Below, in pieces: positions 51,827 to 61,125 of a stretch of DNA of 64,000 nt. Source of the DNA: Brevundimonas aurantiaca (GTDB lineage: Bacteria > Pseudomonadota > Alphaproteobacteria > Caulobacterales > Caulobacteraceae). Numbering within the stretch: position 1 is the first letter of the stretch; every line of letters begins with the position of its first letter. The position numbers and the translations under genes were made by a program. The stretch is taken from assembly GCF_014199955.1 (NCBI RefSeq), contig NZ_JACHOQ010000002.1, forward strand, positions 124,001 to 188,000, in the 5' to 3' direction. The notes beneath the pieces are model-generated. The model made no database searches and was not told where the DNA came from. It was given only the letters and a program-made list of their open reading frames with translations.

Positions 51827-53650
51827 ATGAAGCCCTCGCTTCTCGCCGCCGCCGGCGCCCTGGCCCTGATCTGGAGCGTCTCGCCCGCCCTGGCGCAGGA
51901 GGCTGCCAGCCTGAGGATCGGCGCGACCGTTGACGGCGCCCTGGGGGACGGCGACGCCCGGGACACCGACGGCGACTATGTCTACGACGACTATCGATTC
52001 GCCGCGCGCGCGGGCCAGCGGCTGGAGGCGGTGCTGAGATCCGACTCCTTTGACGCCTATTTGGCCCTTTACGCCGAAGGATCGGACGAGGCCTTGGCGG
52101 AAGACGACGACGGTCTGGGTGAGGGCACGGACGCGCGGCTGCGCTTTACGCCCGAAGAGGACGGAACCTATGTGCTGCGGGCGCGGACCCTGTCGGGAAC
52201 GGACGGCGGGGGCTACAGCCTGTCGCTCCGCGAACGGCCCGCCCCGGCCCGAGCGCCCCGGCCCGCGCGGATCCGACTGGGCGCCGAGGAGGCCGGCGAA
52301 CTGACCGACCGCGACCCCCAACAGGAGGACGGCGGTTCCTATGACGCCTACGGCTTCCGAGCGGAACAGGGCCAGAGAGTCATCATCACCCTGAACTCCG
52401 ACGACTTCGATACTCTGGTGCGGGTCGGGCGAATGGCGGGCGGCGACTTCGTCGAACTGGCTCACAATGACGACGGCCCCGATCAGGGGCTGAACTCCCG
52501 CCTCGTCTTCACGGCGCCGACGGCGGGCGACTATGTGATCCGCGCCACGGCCGTGCAGGACGGAACCGGCGCCTATACGATCGGACTGGCGCCCGCCCCT
52601 GACGCCCCGCCGGCGAAACCCCTCGCGATCGGCGATAAGGTCGAGGGCGAACTGAATGCCGACACGGGGGCCAATGACGACGGTCAACGCGCCCAGCTGT
52701 ATCGCTTCAGCGCTGAGGCGGGTCAGCGGGTCGCCATTGAACTGTCGTCAAAGGATTTCGACACCTATCTGGTCCTGCGAAACGGTGTTGATGGCAGTGT
52801 GATCGCCCAGGACGACGACGGCGCAGGCGTGGGTACGAATTCGCGCCTGACGGCGACCCTCGATACGGCGGGAGACTATGTGGTCGAGGCGCGGGCCTTC
52901 AGCGGCGACGGAGAGGGACGATTCACCTTGACCGTCAGCGAAGTCGCGCCCCCGCCGCCGCCGACGCCGATACAGTTCGGCGACACGGTCGAAGGCGAGA
53001 TCAAGACCGAAGATCCCCAGTCAGATGGCGGCAAACACTATCACGCCTACGCCTTCTCCGGCGCGGAGGGACAGCGTATCCAGGCGATCCTTCGATCCGG
53101 CGACTTCGACGCCTATCTGGAGGTTGGGGCCGCCGAAGGCGATTTCACCGCCTTGGCCAGCGACGACGACGGCCTGGCCCAGGGTACGGATTCGCGGCTG
53201 AACTTCACCCTGCCGAAGACCGGCGACTACGTCATCCGGGTCATGCCCCTGTCGGCGGAAGAGGACGGGCTCTACGCCCTCGAACTGACCGAGCGCGGCC
53301 CGGAGCCGGAACCCGGCAGCATCCTGGTCGGCGCCACGGCGCGCGGAACCCTGAGTTCCACCGACGCCATGACCGAAGAGGGCGCCTACTACGACGCCTA
53401 TCGCTTCCAGGCCAAGAAGGACGAGAAGCTGCGCATCACCCTGGTCTCGAACGCCTTTGACGCCTTCCTGGATCTGGGCGAAGGGGGCGAAGCCTTCACC
53501 AGTCTGGCGACGGACGATGACGGGCTGTCGGACACCCACGCCAAGCTGGAATGGACCGCGCCGGAAGACGGCTGGTACGTCGTGCGCGCCCAGGCGTTGG
53601 CCCCCAATGAGACCGGCGCCTATGCGCTGGCGGTGGAACGCCAGCCCTGA
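51827..53650 (+). CDS. Secreted protein of five tandem PPC-type domains
   Basis: 607 residues. Signal peptide (LLAAAGALALIWSVSPALAQ, cleavage near 23) followed by five repeats of about 115 residues (roughly 25-140, 148-260, 265-380, 385-495, 500-607). Each contains a DAY-F-A--GQR core, an FD-YL strand, a DDDG.G..(S/A)RL loop likely to bind metal, and a final GDYVIRA strand, as in bacterial pre-peptidase C-terminal domains. No protease or other catalytic domain accompanies them. Pro-rich linkers (APARAPRPAR, APPPPPTP) join repeats. Function unknown; a periplasmic or surface scaffold is a guess. Confidence 0.88.
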   Translation: MKPSLLAAAGALALIWSVSPALAQEAASLRIGATVDGALGDGDARDTDGDYVYDDYRFAARAGQRLEAVLRSDSFDAYLALYAEGSDEALAEDDDGLGEGTDARLRFTPEEDGTYVLRARTLSGTDGGGYSLSLRERPAPARAPRPARIRLGAEEAGELTDRDPQQEDGGSYDAYGFRAEQGQRVIITLNSDDFDTLVRVGRMAGGDFVELAHNDDGPDQGLNSRLVFTAPTAGDYVIRATAVQDGTGAYTIGLAPAPDAPPAKPLAIGDKVEGELNADTGANDDGQRAQLYRFSAEAGQRVAIELSSKDFDTYLVLRNGVDGSVIAQDDDGAGVGTNSRLTATLDTAGDYVVEARAFSGDGEGRFTLTVSEVAPPPPPTPIQFGDTVEGEIKTEDPQSDGGKHYHAYAFSGAEGQRIQAILRSGDFDAYLEVGAAEGDFTALASDDDGLAQGTDSRLNFTLPKTGDYVIRVMPLSAEEDGLYALELTERGPEPEPGSILVGATARGTLSSTDAMTEEGAYYDAYRFQAKKDEKLRITLVSNAFDAFLDLGEGGEAFTSLATDDDGLSDTHAKLEWTAPEDGWYVVRAQALAPNETGAYALAVERQP

Positions 53651-53668
53651 TCAGGGGCCGCCTCCGTC

Positions 53669-55198
53669 TCAGGCGGAGGGCAGCAGGTCGAGGGCGAAGG
53701 GGCGGTACCGCCCCGCCCGCACCCCGTCGGTCGCGCGGGCGATGTCGGGCGCGAAATAGTGGTCGCTGGCGTAGGGGGCGGCGGCTTCGCGGACGAGGGC
53801 GTAGACCCGTTCCAAGTCCTGGGAACTCGTCAGAGGACGGTGGAACTCCAACCCCTGGGCCGCCGCCAGCAGTTCGATCGCGACCACAGTGGCGGCGTTC
53901 TCCGCCATGTCCAGCAGGCGTCGCGCGCCATGGGTCGCCATGCTGACGTGGTCTTCCTGGTTGGCGCTGGTCGGCACAGTGTCGATGCTGCACGGGTGGG
54001 CCATCATCCGGTTCTCGGCCACAAGGGCCGCAGCCGTCACCTGGGCGATCATGAAGCCGGAGTTCAGCCCGCTTTCACGAACCAGGAAGGCCGGCAGTTC
54101 GCTCATCTTCGGATCGACCAGAATGGCCGTTCGCCGCTCGGAGACATTGCCGATCTCGCACAGGGCCATTGCGATCTGGTCCGCTGCAAAAGCAACGGGT
54201 TCAGCGTGGAAGTTGCCGCCTGAAATCACATCCCCGTCGTCAATCAAGACCAGGGGGTTGTCAGTCACTGCATTGGCCTCGCGTTCGAGGGCGTCGGCCG
54301 CCGTGGTCAGGACGTCAAGCACGGCGCCCATGATCTGGGGCTGACAACGCAGGGAGTAGGGATCCTGAACCTTGGCGCAGTCGTCTCTATGGCTGTCGCG
54401 TATGGCCGAGCCCTGCATCAGCGCTCTCAGCCGGCTCGCGACGGCGATCTGGCCCGGCTGGCCGCGCAGGGCGTGGATTCGTGGATCGAACGGGGCGTCT
54501 GACCCCTTCAGGGCGTCGACGGACAGGGCGCCGGCCGCGATCCCTGCGGCAAACACCGCCTCTGCGGCGAACAGACCCGCCAAGGCCAGGGCGGTCGAGC
54601 ATTGGGTGCCGTTCAGAAGCGCCAGGCCTTCCTTCGGCCCCAGAACCAGCGGCTCCAACCCGATCTTGGCCAGGGCCGCCTGGGCGTCCAGAACCGCGCC
54701 GCCCTGACGAGCCTCGCCGACGCCGATCAGGACGCTGCTCATATGGGCGAGGGGCGCAAGGTCGCCCGAGGCGCCCACCGATCCCTTGGATGGGACACAG
54801 GGCAGGATGTCCGCCTCGACCAGGGCGATAAGGGCCTCCAGCGTCTGGCGGCGAACGCCCGAGGCGCCGCGGGCCAGGCTGGCGATCTTCAGCACCATCA
54901 TCAGCCGCGTCACTGGGTCGGGCAGGAGAGGGCCGACGCCGCAGGCATGGCTCAGCACCAGATTGCGTTGCAGGGTCTCAAGATCCTGAGGCGCGATGGA
55001 GGTGTTGGCCAGGAGACCGAAGCCGGTGTTGATCCCATAGACCGTTCGCCCTTCAGCGACGATGGCGGCCACCGTCTCGGCGCCGCGCTCCACGTCGGAC
55101 CAAGCCTGGGGCGTCAGGGCGACCGTCACCGGCCCCTCCAGGACGGCGCGCAACTGGGGCAAGGTCAGGCGCGCAGCGCCGATGATCAGTTCTGTCAT
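53669..55198 (-). CDS. hutH: Histidine ammonia-lyase
   Basis: 509 residues; deaminates histidine to urocanate. The MIO prosthetic group forms from Ala143-Ser144-Gly145 in [15 protein letters not shown]; other motifs are [23 protein letters not shown] and [15 protein letters not shown]. Start at 55198 gives the standard N-terminus; it is 2 bases after the hutU stop, in the hutG-hutU-hutH operon. Probably repressed by HutC through the divergent promoter region. Confidence 0.97.
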   Translation of the reverse strand: MTELIIGAARLTLPQLRAVLEGPVTVALTPQAWSDVERGAETVAAIVAEGRTVYGINTGFGLLANTSIAPQDLETLQRNLVLSHACGVGPLLPDPVTRLMMVLKIASLARGASGVRRQTLEALIALVEADILPCVPSKGSVGASGDLAPLAHMSSVLIGVGEARQGGAVLDAQAALAKIGLEPLVLGPKEGLALLNGTQCSTALALAGLFAAEAVFAAGIAAGALSVDALKGSDAPFDPRIHALRGQPGQIAVASRLRALMQGSAIRDSHRDDCAKVQDPYSLRCQPQIMGAVLDVLTTAADALEREANAVTDNPLVLIDDGDVISGGNFHAEPVAFAADQIAMALCEIGNVSERRTAILVDPKMSELPAFLVRESGLNSGFMIAQVTAAALVAENRMMAHPCSIDTVPTSANQEDHVSMATHGARRLLDMAENAATVVAIELLAAAQGLEFHRPLTSSQDLERVYALVREAAAPYASDHYFAPDIARATDGVRAGRYRPFALDLLPSA

Positions 55199-55200
55199 GA

Positions 55201-56862
55201 TCAAGCCTCGAGACTGGGAAGATTCAGACCGTGCGCCCGCGCCGCCGCACGGGCGACCTCGTAACCGGCGTCCGCATGGCGCATGACCCCTGTCGCGGGG
55301 TCGTTCCACAGGACCCGCTCAAGCCGGCGGGCCGCCTCCGGCGTGCCGTCGGCGACGATGACCACGCCGGAATGCTGCGAATAGCCCATGCCGACCCCGC
55401 CGCCGTGATGCAGCGACACCCAGCTGGCGCCCGAGGCCGTGTTCAGAAGGGCGTTCAGCAGGGGCCAGTCCGATACGGCGTCGGACCCGTCCGCCATGGC
55501 CTCGGTCTCGCGATTAGGACTGGCGACGGAGCCGGAATCCAGATGATCCCGTCCAATCACGATCGGCCCCGACAACTCGCCCGAGGCGACCATGTCGTTA
55601 AACATCAGCCCCGCGCGATGACGATCGCCTAGTCCGATCCAGCAGATCCGGGCCGGAAGGCCCTGAAAGGCGATCCTTTCCTGCGCCATGTCCAGCCAGC
55701 GATGCAGGCCCGCATTGTCGGGAAACAGCCGTTTCATCGCCGCATCGGTCTTGCGGATGTCCTCCGGATCGCCGGTCAGGGCCGCCCAGCGGAACGGACC
55801 CACGCCGCGGCAGAACAGGGGGCGGATATAGGCGGGCACAAAGCCGGGGAAGTCGAACGCGCGCGCCACGCCCTGATCCAGGGCGACCTGGCGGATGTTG
55901 TTGCCGTAATCGACCACGGGCGCGCCGGACGCCTGGAAATCAAGCATGGCCTGGACATGGCGGGCGATGGAGGCGGCGGCGGCTGAAGAGACGGCGCCGG
56001 GATCGGACTGGCGGCGGTCCTCCCATTCCGCCACGGACCAGCCGGAGGGCAGATAGCCGTTCACCAGATCGTGGGCGCTGGTCTGATCCGTCACGAGGTC
56101 GGGCTTCAGCCCGCGCTTGACAAGTTCAGGCAGAACGTCCGCCGCATTACCCAATAGGCCGACCGAGATAGGTTTTTTGCTGATCTTGGCCTGCTCGATC
56201 AGATCGAGAGCCTCGTCCAGGCTTTCCGACATGACGTCGAGATAGCGGGTCTTCAGCCGCATCTCGATCCGGCTGCGCTGGCATTCGACGGCCAGACAGG
56301 AGGCTCCCGCCATGGTGGCCGCCAGCGGCTGCGCCCCGCCCATTCCGCCCAGGCCCGCCGTCAGTATCCATCGCCCGGACCAGTCGCCGCCGTAATGCTG
56401 GCGACCGGCCTCCATGAAGGTCTCATAGGTGCCCTGAACAATGCCCTGGGTGCCGATGTAGATCCATGACCCAGCGGTCATTTGTCCATACATCATAAGC
56501 CCTTTACGGTCGAGTTCTGAGAAATGATCCCAGGTCGCCCACTTCGGCACGAGGTTGGAGTTGGCGATCAGCACGCGTGGCGCATCCGCATGGGTGCGGA
56601 ACACGCCCACCGGCTTGCCCGACTGGACCAGAAGCGTCTCATCGGGGGCCAGATCGGTCAGGGTTTGGACGATCCGGTCGAAGGCCGGCCAATCCCGCGC
56701 CGCCTTGCCGATCCCGCCGTAGACGACCAAATCCTGCGGTCGTTCAGCGACTTCCGGGTCGAGATTGTTCATCAACATCCGGATTGCGGCCTCGGCGGCC
56801 CAGGTCCTGGCGGTCCTTTCGGGACCGCGCGGGCTGCGGATCACGCGCATATTGGTCTTCAT
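55201..56862 (-). CDS. hutU: Urocanate hydratase
   Basis: 553 residues; converts urocanate to imidazolonepropionate with tightly bound NAD+. Motifs: [45 protein letters not shown], the glycine-rich [24 protein letters not shown], and the active-site stretch PRQC-equivalent [20 protein letters not shown]. Its start overlaps the hutG stop (ATGA). Confidence 0.97.
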   Translation of the reverse strand: MKTNMRVIRSPRGPERTARTWAAEAAIRMLMNNLDPEVAERPQDLVVYGGIGKAARDWPAFDRIVQTLTDLAPDETLLVQSGKPVGVFRTHADAPRVLIANSNLVPKWATWDHFSELDRKGLMMYGQMTAGSWIYIGTQGIVQGTYETFMEAGRQHYGGDWSGRWILTAGLGGMGGAQPLAATMAGASCLAVECQRSRIEMRLKTRYLDVMSESLDEALDLIEQAKISKKPISVGLLGNAADVLPELVKRGLKPDLVTDQTSAHDLVNGYLPSGWSVAEWEDRRQSDPGAVSSAAAASIARHVQAMLDFQASGAPVVDYGNNIRQVALDQGVARAFDFPGFVPAYIRPLFCRGVGPFRWAALTGDPEDIRKTDAAMKRLFPDNAGLHRWLDMAQERIAFQGLPARICWIGLGDRHRAGLMFNDMVASGELSGPIVIGRDHLDSGSVASPNRETEAMADGSDAVSDWPLLNALLNTASGASWVSLHHGGGVGMGYSQHSGVVIVADGTPEAARRLERVLWNDPATGVMRHADAGYEVARAAARAHGLNLPSLEA

Positions 56863-57680
56863 GTCCGGCTCTCGGCGAAGGTGATGCAGGCGTTCAGGAC
56901 GCGGCGCAGATGACGGCGCATCGTCTCGGTCCGCTCCGGCTCATAGGGAGTAGGCCAGTTTTCGGGCGTCAGAGCCTCGGCCGGTTCGCGCATATAGCCT
57001 CGGTCCGCCAGCTCCATCTGGATGGCGTGCACGCCGGCTTGGGGGCGGCCGTAGCGGCGCGTGGTCCAGCCGCCCTTGAACCGCCCATTGACGACCAGAC
57101 TGTCCCCGCTGACGGCGCAGGCGGCCTCGACCGCCTGGGTCAGCCGCGGCGCACAGGTGGCGCCGTCATTGTCGCCTATGTTGAACTGGGGCAGTTCGCC
57201 GGCGAACAGCCGGGGCGCCACCGATCGGATCGAGTGGGCGTCATAGACGACCAGGGGGCCCTTCGCCTGCAACCGGTCGATCTGGGCCTGAAGCGCCGCA
57301 TGATAGGGATCGAACCAGGCCGCCCGCCTTTCCTCGATCTCGGCAGCGTCGGGCGCCTGGCCGGGCCGGTAAAGGGGCTCGCCGTCGAAGGTTTCGAGCG
57401 GACAGAGGCCGGTCGTGATCTGGCCCGGATAGAGGGATGCGCCGGACGGGTCGCGGTTCACGTCGATCACACTGCGCGACAGGGCGGTGCGAACGGTGGT
57501 GGCGCCCATGTCCCGGGCGAAGTCGTAAAGCCGATCCACCCACCAGTCGGCGTCCTTGCGCGCCAGCCAGGGCGAGCTCATCCGCGCCTCGATCGCTGCA
57601 GGAATGGTCGTTCCCGTGTGGGGCAGGCCGATGATCAGGGGGGCGGCGCCCTCGTGCACGGTCAGCCAGTCGGACGTCAT
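56859..57680 (-). CDS. hutG: N-formylglutamate deformylase
   Basis: 273 residues of the FGase family. [60 protein letters not shown] and [13 protein letters not shown] are family blocks. It hydrolyses N-formylglutamate, the last step of the HutF route. Start at 57680 follows GGGAGG; upstream in-frame Met 57737 would cover the operator region. First gene of the minus-strand hutGUH operon. Confidence 0.94.
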   Translation of the reverse strand: MTSDWLTVHEGAAPLIIGLPHTGTTIPAAIEARMSSPWLARKDADWWVDRLYDFARDMGATTVRTALSRSVIDVNRDPSGASLYPGQITTGLCPLETFDGEPLYRPGQAPDAAEIEERRAAWFDPYHAALQAQIDRLQAKGPLVVYDAHSIRSVAPRLFAGELPQFNIGDNDGATCAPRLTQAVEAACAVSGDSLVVNGRFKGGWTTRRYGRPQAGVHAIQMELADRGYMREPAEALTPENWPTPYEPERTETMRRHLRRVLNACITFAESRT

Positions 57681-57713
57681 CTCGGCCTCCCTCGCCAAAT
57701 CGGATCGTCGTGG

Positions 57714-57727
57714 TATGTCTAGACATA
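57714..57727. promoter_or_regulatory. Probable HutC operator in the hutG-hutF divergent region
   Basis: TATGTCTAGACATA is a perfect 14-bp palindrome, in the 74-base gap between divergent hutG and hutF. Its core TGTCTAGACA resembles HutC-type GntR operators (TGTATATACA-like). hutC is two genes away. No other such palindrome was seen near the locus. Confidence 0.75.
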
Positions 57728-57754
57728 TTGATCGCAACCCGATGGACCTGTCCA

Positions 57755-59131
57755 GTGACGCCTGAGCCCACGCCCGTCGATCTGTCGCTCTGGTTCGAAG
57801 CGGCCCTGCTGCCGCAAGGCTGGGCGCGCGGGGTCAGGGTCCGGGTCCGCGAAGGCCGCATATCCCGTCTGGAGACGGAGGTCGCGCGATCGCCGCAAGA
57901 CCAGGGCGGCGGCGTGGCCCTGCCGGGCGTCGCCAATCTGCACAGCCACGCCTTTCAGCGCGCCATGGCCGGTTTGACCGAGGCGCGGGGGCCGACCGAT
58001 GACGACTTCTGGACGTGGCGGCGTCTGATGTACCGGTTTCTGGATCGGGGCGGCCCTGACGAGATCGAGGCCATCACGGCCCTGGCCTTCGCCGAAATGC
58101 TGGAGGGCGGCTTCACCCGGGTGGCGGAGTTCCACTACCTCCACAACGACCCGACCGGCGCGCCTTACGCCGACCGGGCGGAGATTGCGACCCGGATCGC
58201 GGCGGCGGCCGAGGCGACGGGCATCGGCCTGACCCTGCTGCCGGTCTTTTACGCCCATTCCGGCTTCGGCGGCCTGGCGCCGACCGAAGGTCAGAGACGG
58301 TTCATCACCGACCTCGACGGCTATGCGGCCCTTGTCGCCGATTGCCGCGCCCTGACCGCCGGACTGGGGGACGCCAGGGTGGGGGTGGCGCCTCACAGCC
58401 TGCGCGCCGTCACGCCGGAACAGTTGCAGGCGCTGCTTGCCATGGCCGGACAGGGGCCGATCCATATACATGTGGCGGAACAGACCAAGGAGGTTGAGGA
58501 CTGTCTGGCCTGGTCCGGGGCGCGCCCCGTGGAATGGCTGTTGGCCAACGCTCCGGTCGATCCACGCTGGTGCCTGATCCACGCCACCCATGTGGCGGAG
58601 ACCGAATGGCGGGGAGTCGCCGCGCGCGGGAGCGTGGTTGGCCTGTGTCCGATCACAGAGGCCAATCTGGGCGACGGAATCTTCCCGGCGGCAGCCTATC
58701 ATCACGCCGACGGCCGCATCGGCGTAGGCACGGATTCCAATGTACAGATCGGCCTGGCCGACGAATTGCGGATGCTGGAATACAGCCAGCGGCTGGCCCT
58801 CAGAGGCCGGGCCGTCATGGCTGACCCCGGTCGTTCGACCGGACGGCTCCTCTTTGATCAGGCCCTGGCCGGGGGCGCTCAGGCGACCGGCGTGTCCTGC
58901 GGTTTGAGCGTGGGCGCTACGGCGGACATCGTCGCCCTTGACGACGGCCACATCAGTTTCGAGGGCCGGTTCGGAGACGCGGTGCTGGACAGCTGGATTT
59001 TCGGGGCGCCCAGAGGGGGCGTCGCCTCGGTCTGGCGCGCGGGACGGCTGGTGGTCCGGCAGGGGCGCCATGTCGCGCGCGACGCCATTGAGGCGCGCTA
59101 TCGCCAGGCCTTGAAGGCGGTGCTGGCGTGA
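57755..59131 (+). CDS. hutF: Formimidoylglutamate deiminase
   Basis: 458 residues from GTG 57755 (VTPEPTPVDLSLWF). Amidohydrolase fold with metal ligands in NLHSHAFQRAMAGL, HIHVAEQTKEV, CLIHATHVAE and GVGTDSNVQIG. It deaminates N-formimidoylglutamate to N-formylglutamate, so this strain uses the HutF/HutG route, not HutE. No ATG lies upstream except within the operator region. hutC starts within its stop (GTGA). Confidence 0.94.
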   Translation: MTPEPTPVDLSLWFEAALLPQGWARGVRVRVREGRISRLETEVARSPQDQGGGVALPGVANLHSHAFQRAMAGLTEARGPTDDDFWTWRRLMYRFLDRGGPDEIEAITALAFAEMLEGGFTRVAEFHYLHNDPTGAPYADRAEIATRIAAAAEATGIGLTLLPVFYAHSGFGGLAPTEGQRRFITDLDGYAALVADCRALTAGLGDARVGVAPHSLRAVTPEQLQALLAMAGQGPIHIHVAEQTKEVEDCLAWSGARPVEWLLANAPVDPRWCLIHATHVAETEWRGVAARGSVVGLCPITEANLGDGIFPAAAYHHADGRIGVGTDSNVQIGLADELRMLEYSQRLALRGRAVMADPGRSTGRLLFDQALAGGAQATGVSCGLSVGATADIVALDDGHISFEGRFGDAVLDSWIFGAPRGGVASVWRAGRLVVRQGRHVARDAIEARYRQALKAVLA

Positions 59132-59862
59132 GCGCGGGGCCGCTGCATCGCCGCATCTATTCCGATCTGGAGGATCGCATCCTTTCGGGCGCCCTCGCGC
59201 CGGGGCGGCGGCTGCCGTTCGAACATGAGCTCATGCAGGACTACGGCTGTTCGCGGGCGACCGTGTCCAAAGCCCTGTCGGAACTGGCGGCCCGAGGCTT
59301 GGTGACGCGCCGACGCCGGGCGGGCACCTTTGTGGCCCAGCCCAAGGCCCACGCCGCCTTTCTGGCCATCCCCGATCTCAGGGCCGAGGTGACGGAGCGG
59401 GGACAGGTCTACGGCTATCGTCTTCTGACGCAGATCGAACGCGGGCCGGCGGACCCTGCCGAAGCGGAGCTAGCGGCCGGCGCGCGCCTTTTGGACCTGA
59501 CCTGTCTGCACAGCGCCGATTCCATTCCCCTGGCCCTCGAGCGGCGACTGATCGGGCTGAAGGCCGCGCCCCAGGCGATCGCCGTCGATTTTAAACGGGT
59601 TTCGCCCGGAAGCTGGCTCCTGGAATCAGAACCCTGGACCGAGGCTGAAAATCGCATCGGGGCGATGGGGGCGGACGCCAAATCGGCGCGCCTCCTGCAG
59701 ATCAAGAGGGGCGCCGCCTGCCTTTGCGTGGAACGACGGACCTGGCGCGACGGTTTGGGCGTGACCCAGGTGCGCCAGATCTTTCCGGGCGACCGCTATG
59801 ATCTGGTCGCGCTTTTTTCCTCCGCCCGTTCCGGTGGACGCGCCGGGGAGCCGAGACGATGA
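59128..59862 (+). CDS. hutC: Histidine utilization repressor HutC (GntR)
   Basis: 244 residues. GntR winged helix-turn-helix at the N-terminus ([54 protein letters not shown]) and a C-terminal UTRA ligand domain (typical inducer: urocanate). GTG start overlaps the hutF stop and its stop overlaps the hutI ATG, so it is co-transcribed with genes it probably represses. Confidence 0.94.
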   Translation: MSAGPLHRRIYSDLEDRILSGALAPGRRLPFEHELMQDYGCSRATVSKALSELAARGLVTRRRRAGTFVAQPKAHAAFLAIPDLRAEVTERGQVYGYRLLTQIERGPADPAEAELAAGARLLDLTCLHSADSIPLALERRLIGLKAAPQAIAVDFKRVSPGSWLLESEPWTEAENRIGAMGADAKSARLLQIKRGAACLCVERRTWRDGLGVTQVRQIFPGDRYDLVALFSSARSGGRAGEPRR

Positions 59863-61070
59863 AGATCGACCTGCTTCTGACCGACTGCCACGCCGCGACC
59901 CTGTCCGAAGGCGAGGGGGGCTATGGGGTGATCGAGGACGCCGCTGTGGCGGCGGCGGAGGGACGCATCGTCTGGATCGGACCTCGGGCGGACCTTCCGA
60001 CCGTTTCGGCCCGCAGGACGGAGCGGCTCGACGGGCGATGGATCACGCCCGGTCTGATCGACTGCCATACCCATCTGATCTTCGGCGGCGATCGAGCGGC
60101 CGAGTTCGAACAGAGGCTGGGCGGCGCGACCTACGAGGCGATCGCCCGGGCCGGCGGAGGGATTCTGTCTTCGGTCCGGGCCACGCGCGCGGCGTCGGAA
60201 GCCGAACTGTTCGCCTCGGCCATGGAACGGCTGGAGGGGCTGAAGGCGACGGGGGTCACCACCGTAGAGATCAAGTCCGGCTATGGTCTGGACCGAGACA
60301 GCGAGTTGAAGATGCTGCGCGTCGCCCGCCGCATCGGTCGAGAGGGCGGGGTGCGGGTTCGCACCACCTATCTGGGTCTGCACGCCACGCCGCCGGAGCA
60401 TCGCGCGAACCCCGAAGCCTATGTCGATGAGGCCGTCGAAGACATACTTCCCGCCGCCTGCGCCGAGGGACTGGTCGATGCGGTGGACGCCTATTGCGAG
60501 CCGATCGCCTTTTCCCCCGATCAGGTGTCGCGCCTGTTCGACAAGGCGAGAGGGCTGGGTCTGCCGGTCAAACTGCATGCGGACCAGTTGTCCGACAGCG
60601 GCGGGGCGGCCTTGGCGGCGCGTTACGGCGCCCTGTCCGCCGATCATATCGAATATGCGACGCAGGCCGGGGTGGCGGCCATGGCCCAGGCGGGGGTCGT
60701 CGCGGTGCTGCTGCCGGGCGCCTTTCTGATGCTGCGCGAGACCCGGATTCCGCCGATCGACGCCTTGCGCCGTCACGGCGTCCGAATGGCGGTGGCTACA
60801 GATTGCAATCCGGGAACCTCTCCGCTCGCCTCCATGACGGCGGCGATGAATCTGGCCTGCGTTCAGTTTCGACTGACTCCCCAGGAATCTTTGGCTGCGG
60901 CGACGCGAGAGGCGGCCCACGCCCTGGGTCTCGGCGCCGACCTGGGGCGTTTGGAGGTCGGTCTCAGGGCCGATCTGGCTGCCTGGGACATCCAAAATCC
61001 CGCAGAACTGGCCTATTGGCTAGGCAAGCCTGTGCTGCACGCCCGCTGGCTGGACGGCGTGCGCTCTTAG
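59859..61070 (+). CDS. hutI: Imidazolonepropionase
   Basis: 403-residue amidohydrolase; opens imidazolonepropionate to formiminoglutamate. Metal site [47 protein letters not shown], and [14 protein letters not shown]. It is the last gene of hutF-hutC-hutI. A 55-base gap without a clear terminator follows before the restriction-modification gene. Confidence 0.96.
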   Translation: MKIDLLLTDCHAATLSEGEGGYGVIEDAAVAAAEGRIVWIGPRADLPTVSARRTERLDGRWITPGLIDCHTHLIFGGDRAAEFEQRLGGATYEAIARAGGGILSSVRATRAASEAELFASAMERLEGLKATGVTTVEIKSGYGLDRDSELKMLRVARRIGREGGVRVRTTYLGLHATPPEHRANPEAYVDEAVEDILPAACAEGLVDAVDAYCEPIAFSPDQVSRLFDKARGLGLPVKLHADQLSDSGGAALAARYGALSADHIEYATQAGVAAMAQAGVVAVLLPGAFLMLRETRIPPIDALRRHGVRMAVATDCNPGTSPLASMTAAMNLACVQFRLTPQESLAAATREAAHALGLGADLGRLEVGLRADLAAWDIQNPAELAYWLGKPVLHARWLDGVRS

Positions 61071-61125
61071 GTTGCGGGAGCCCGAAATTTAACTATAGGT
61101 TGCTTCCATAGCCGGGGAGCAATCT

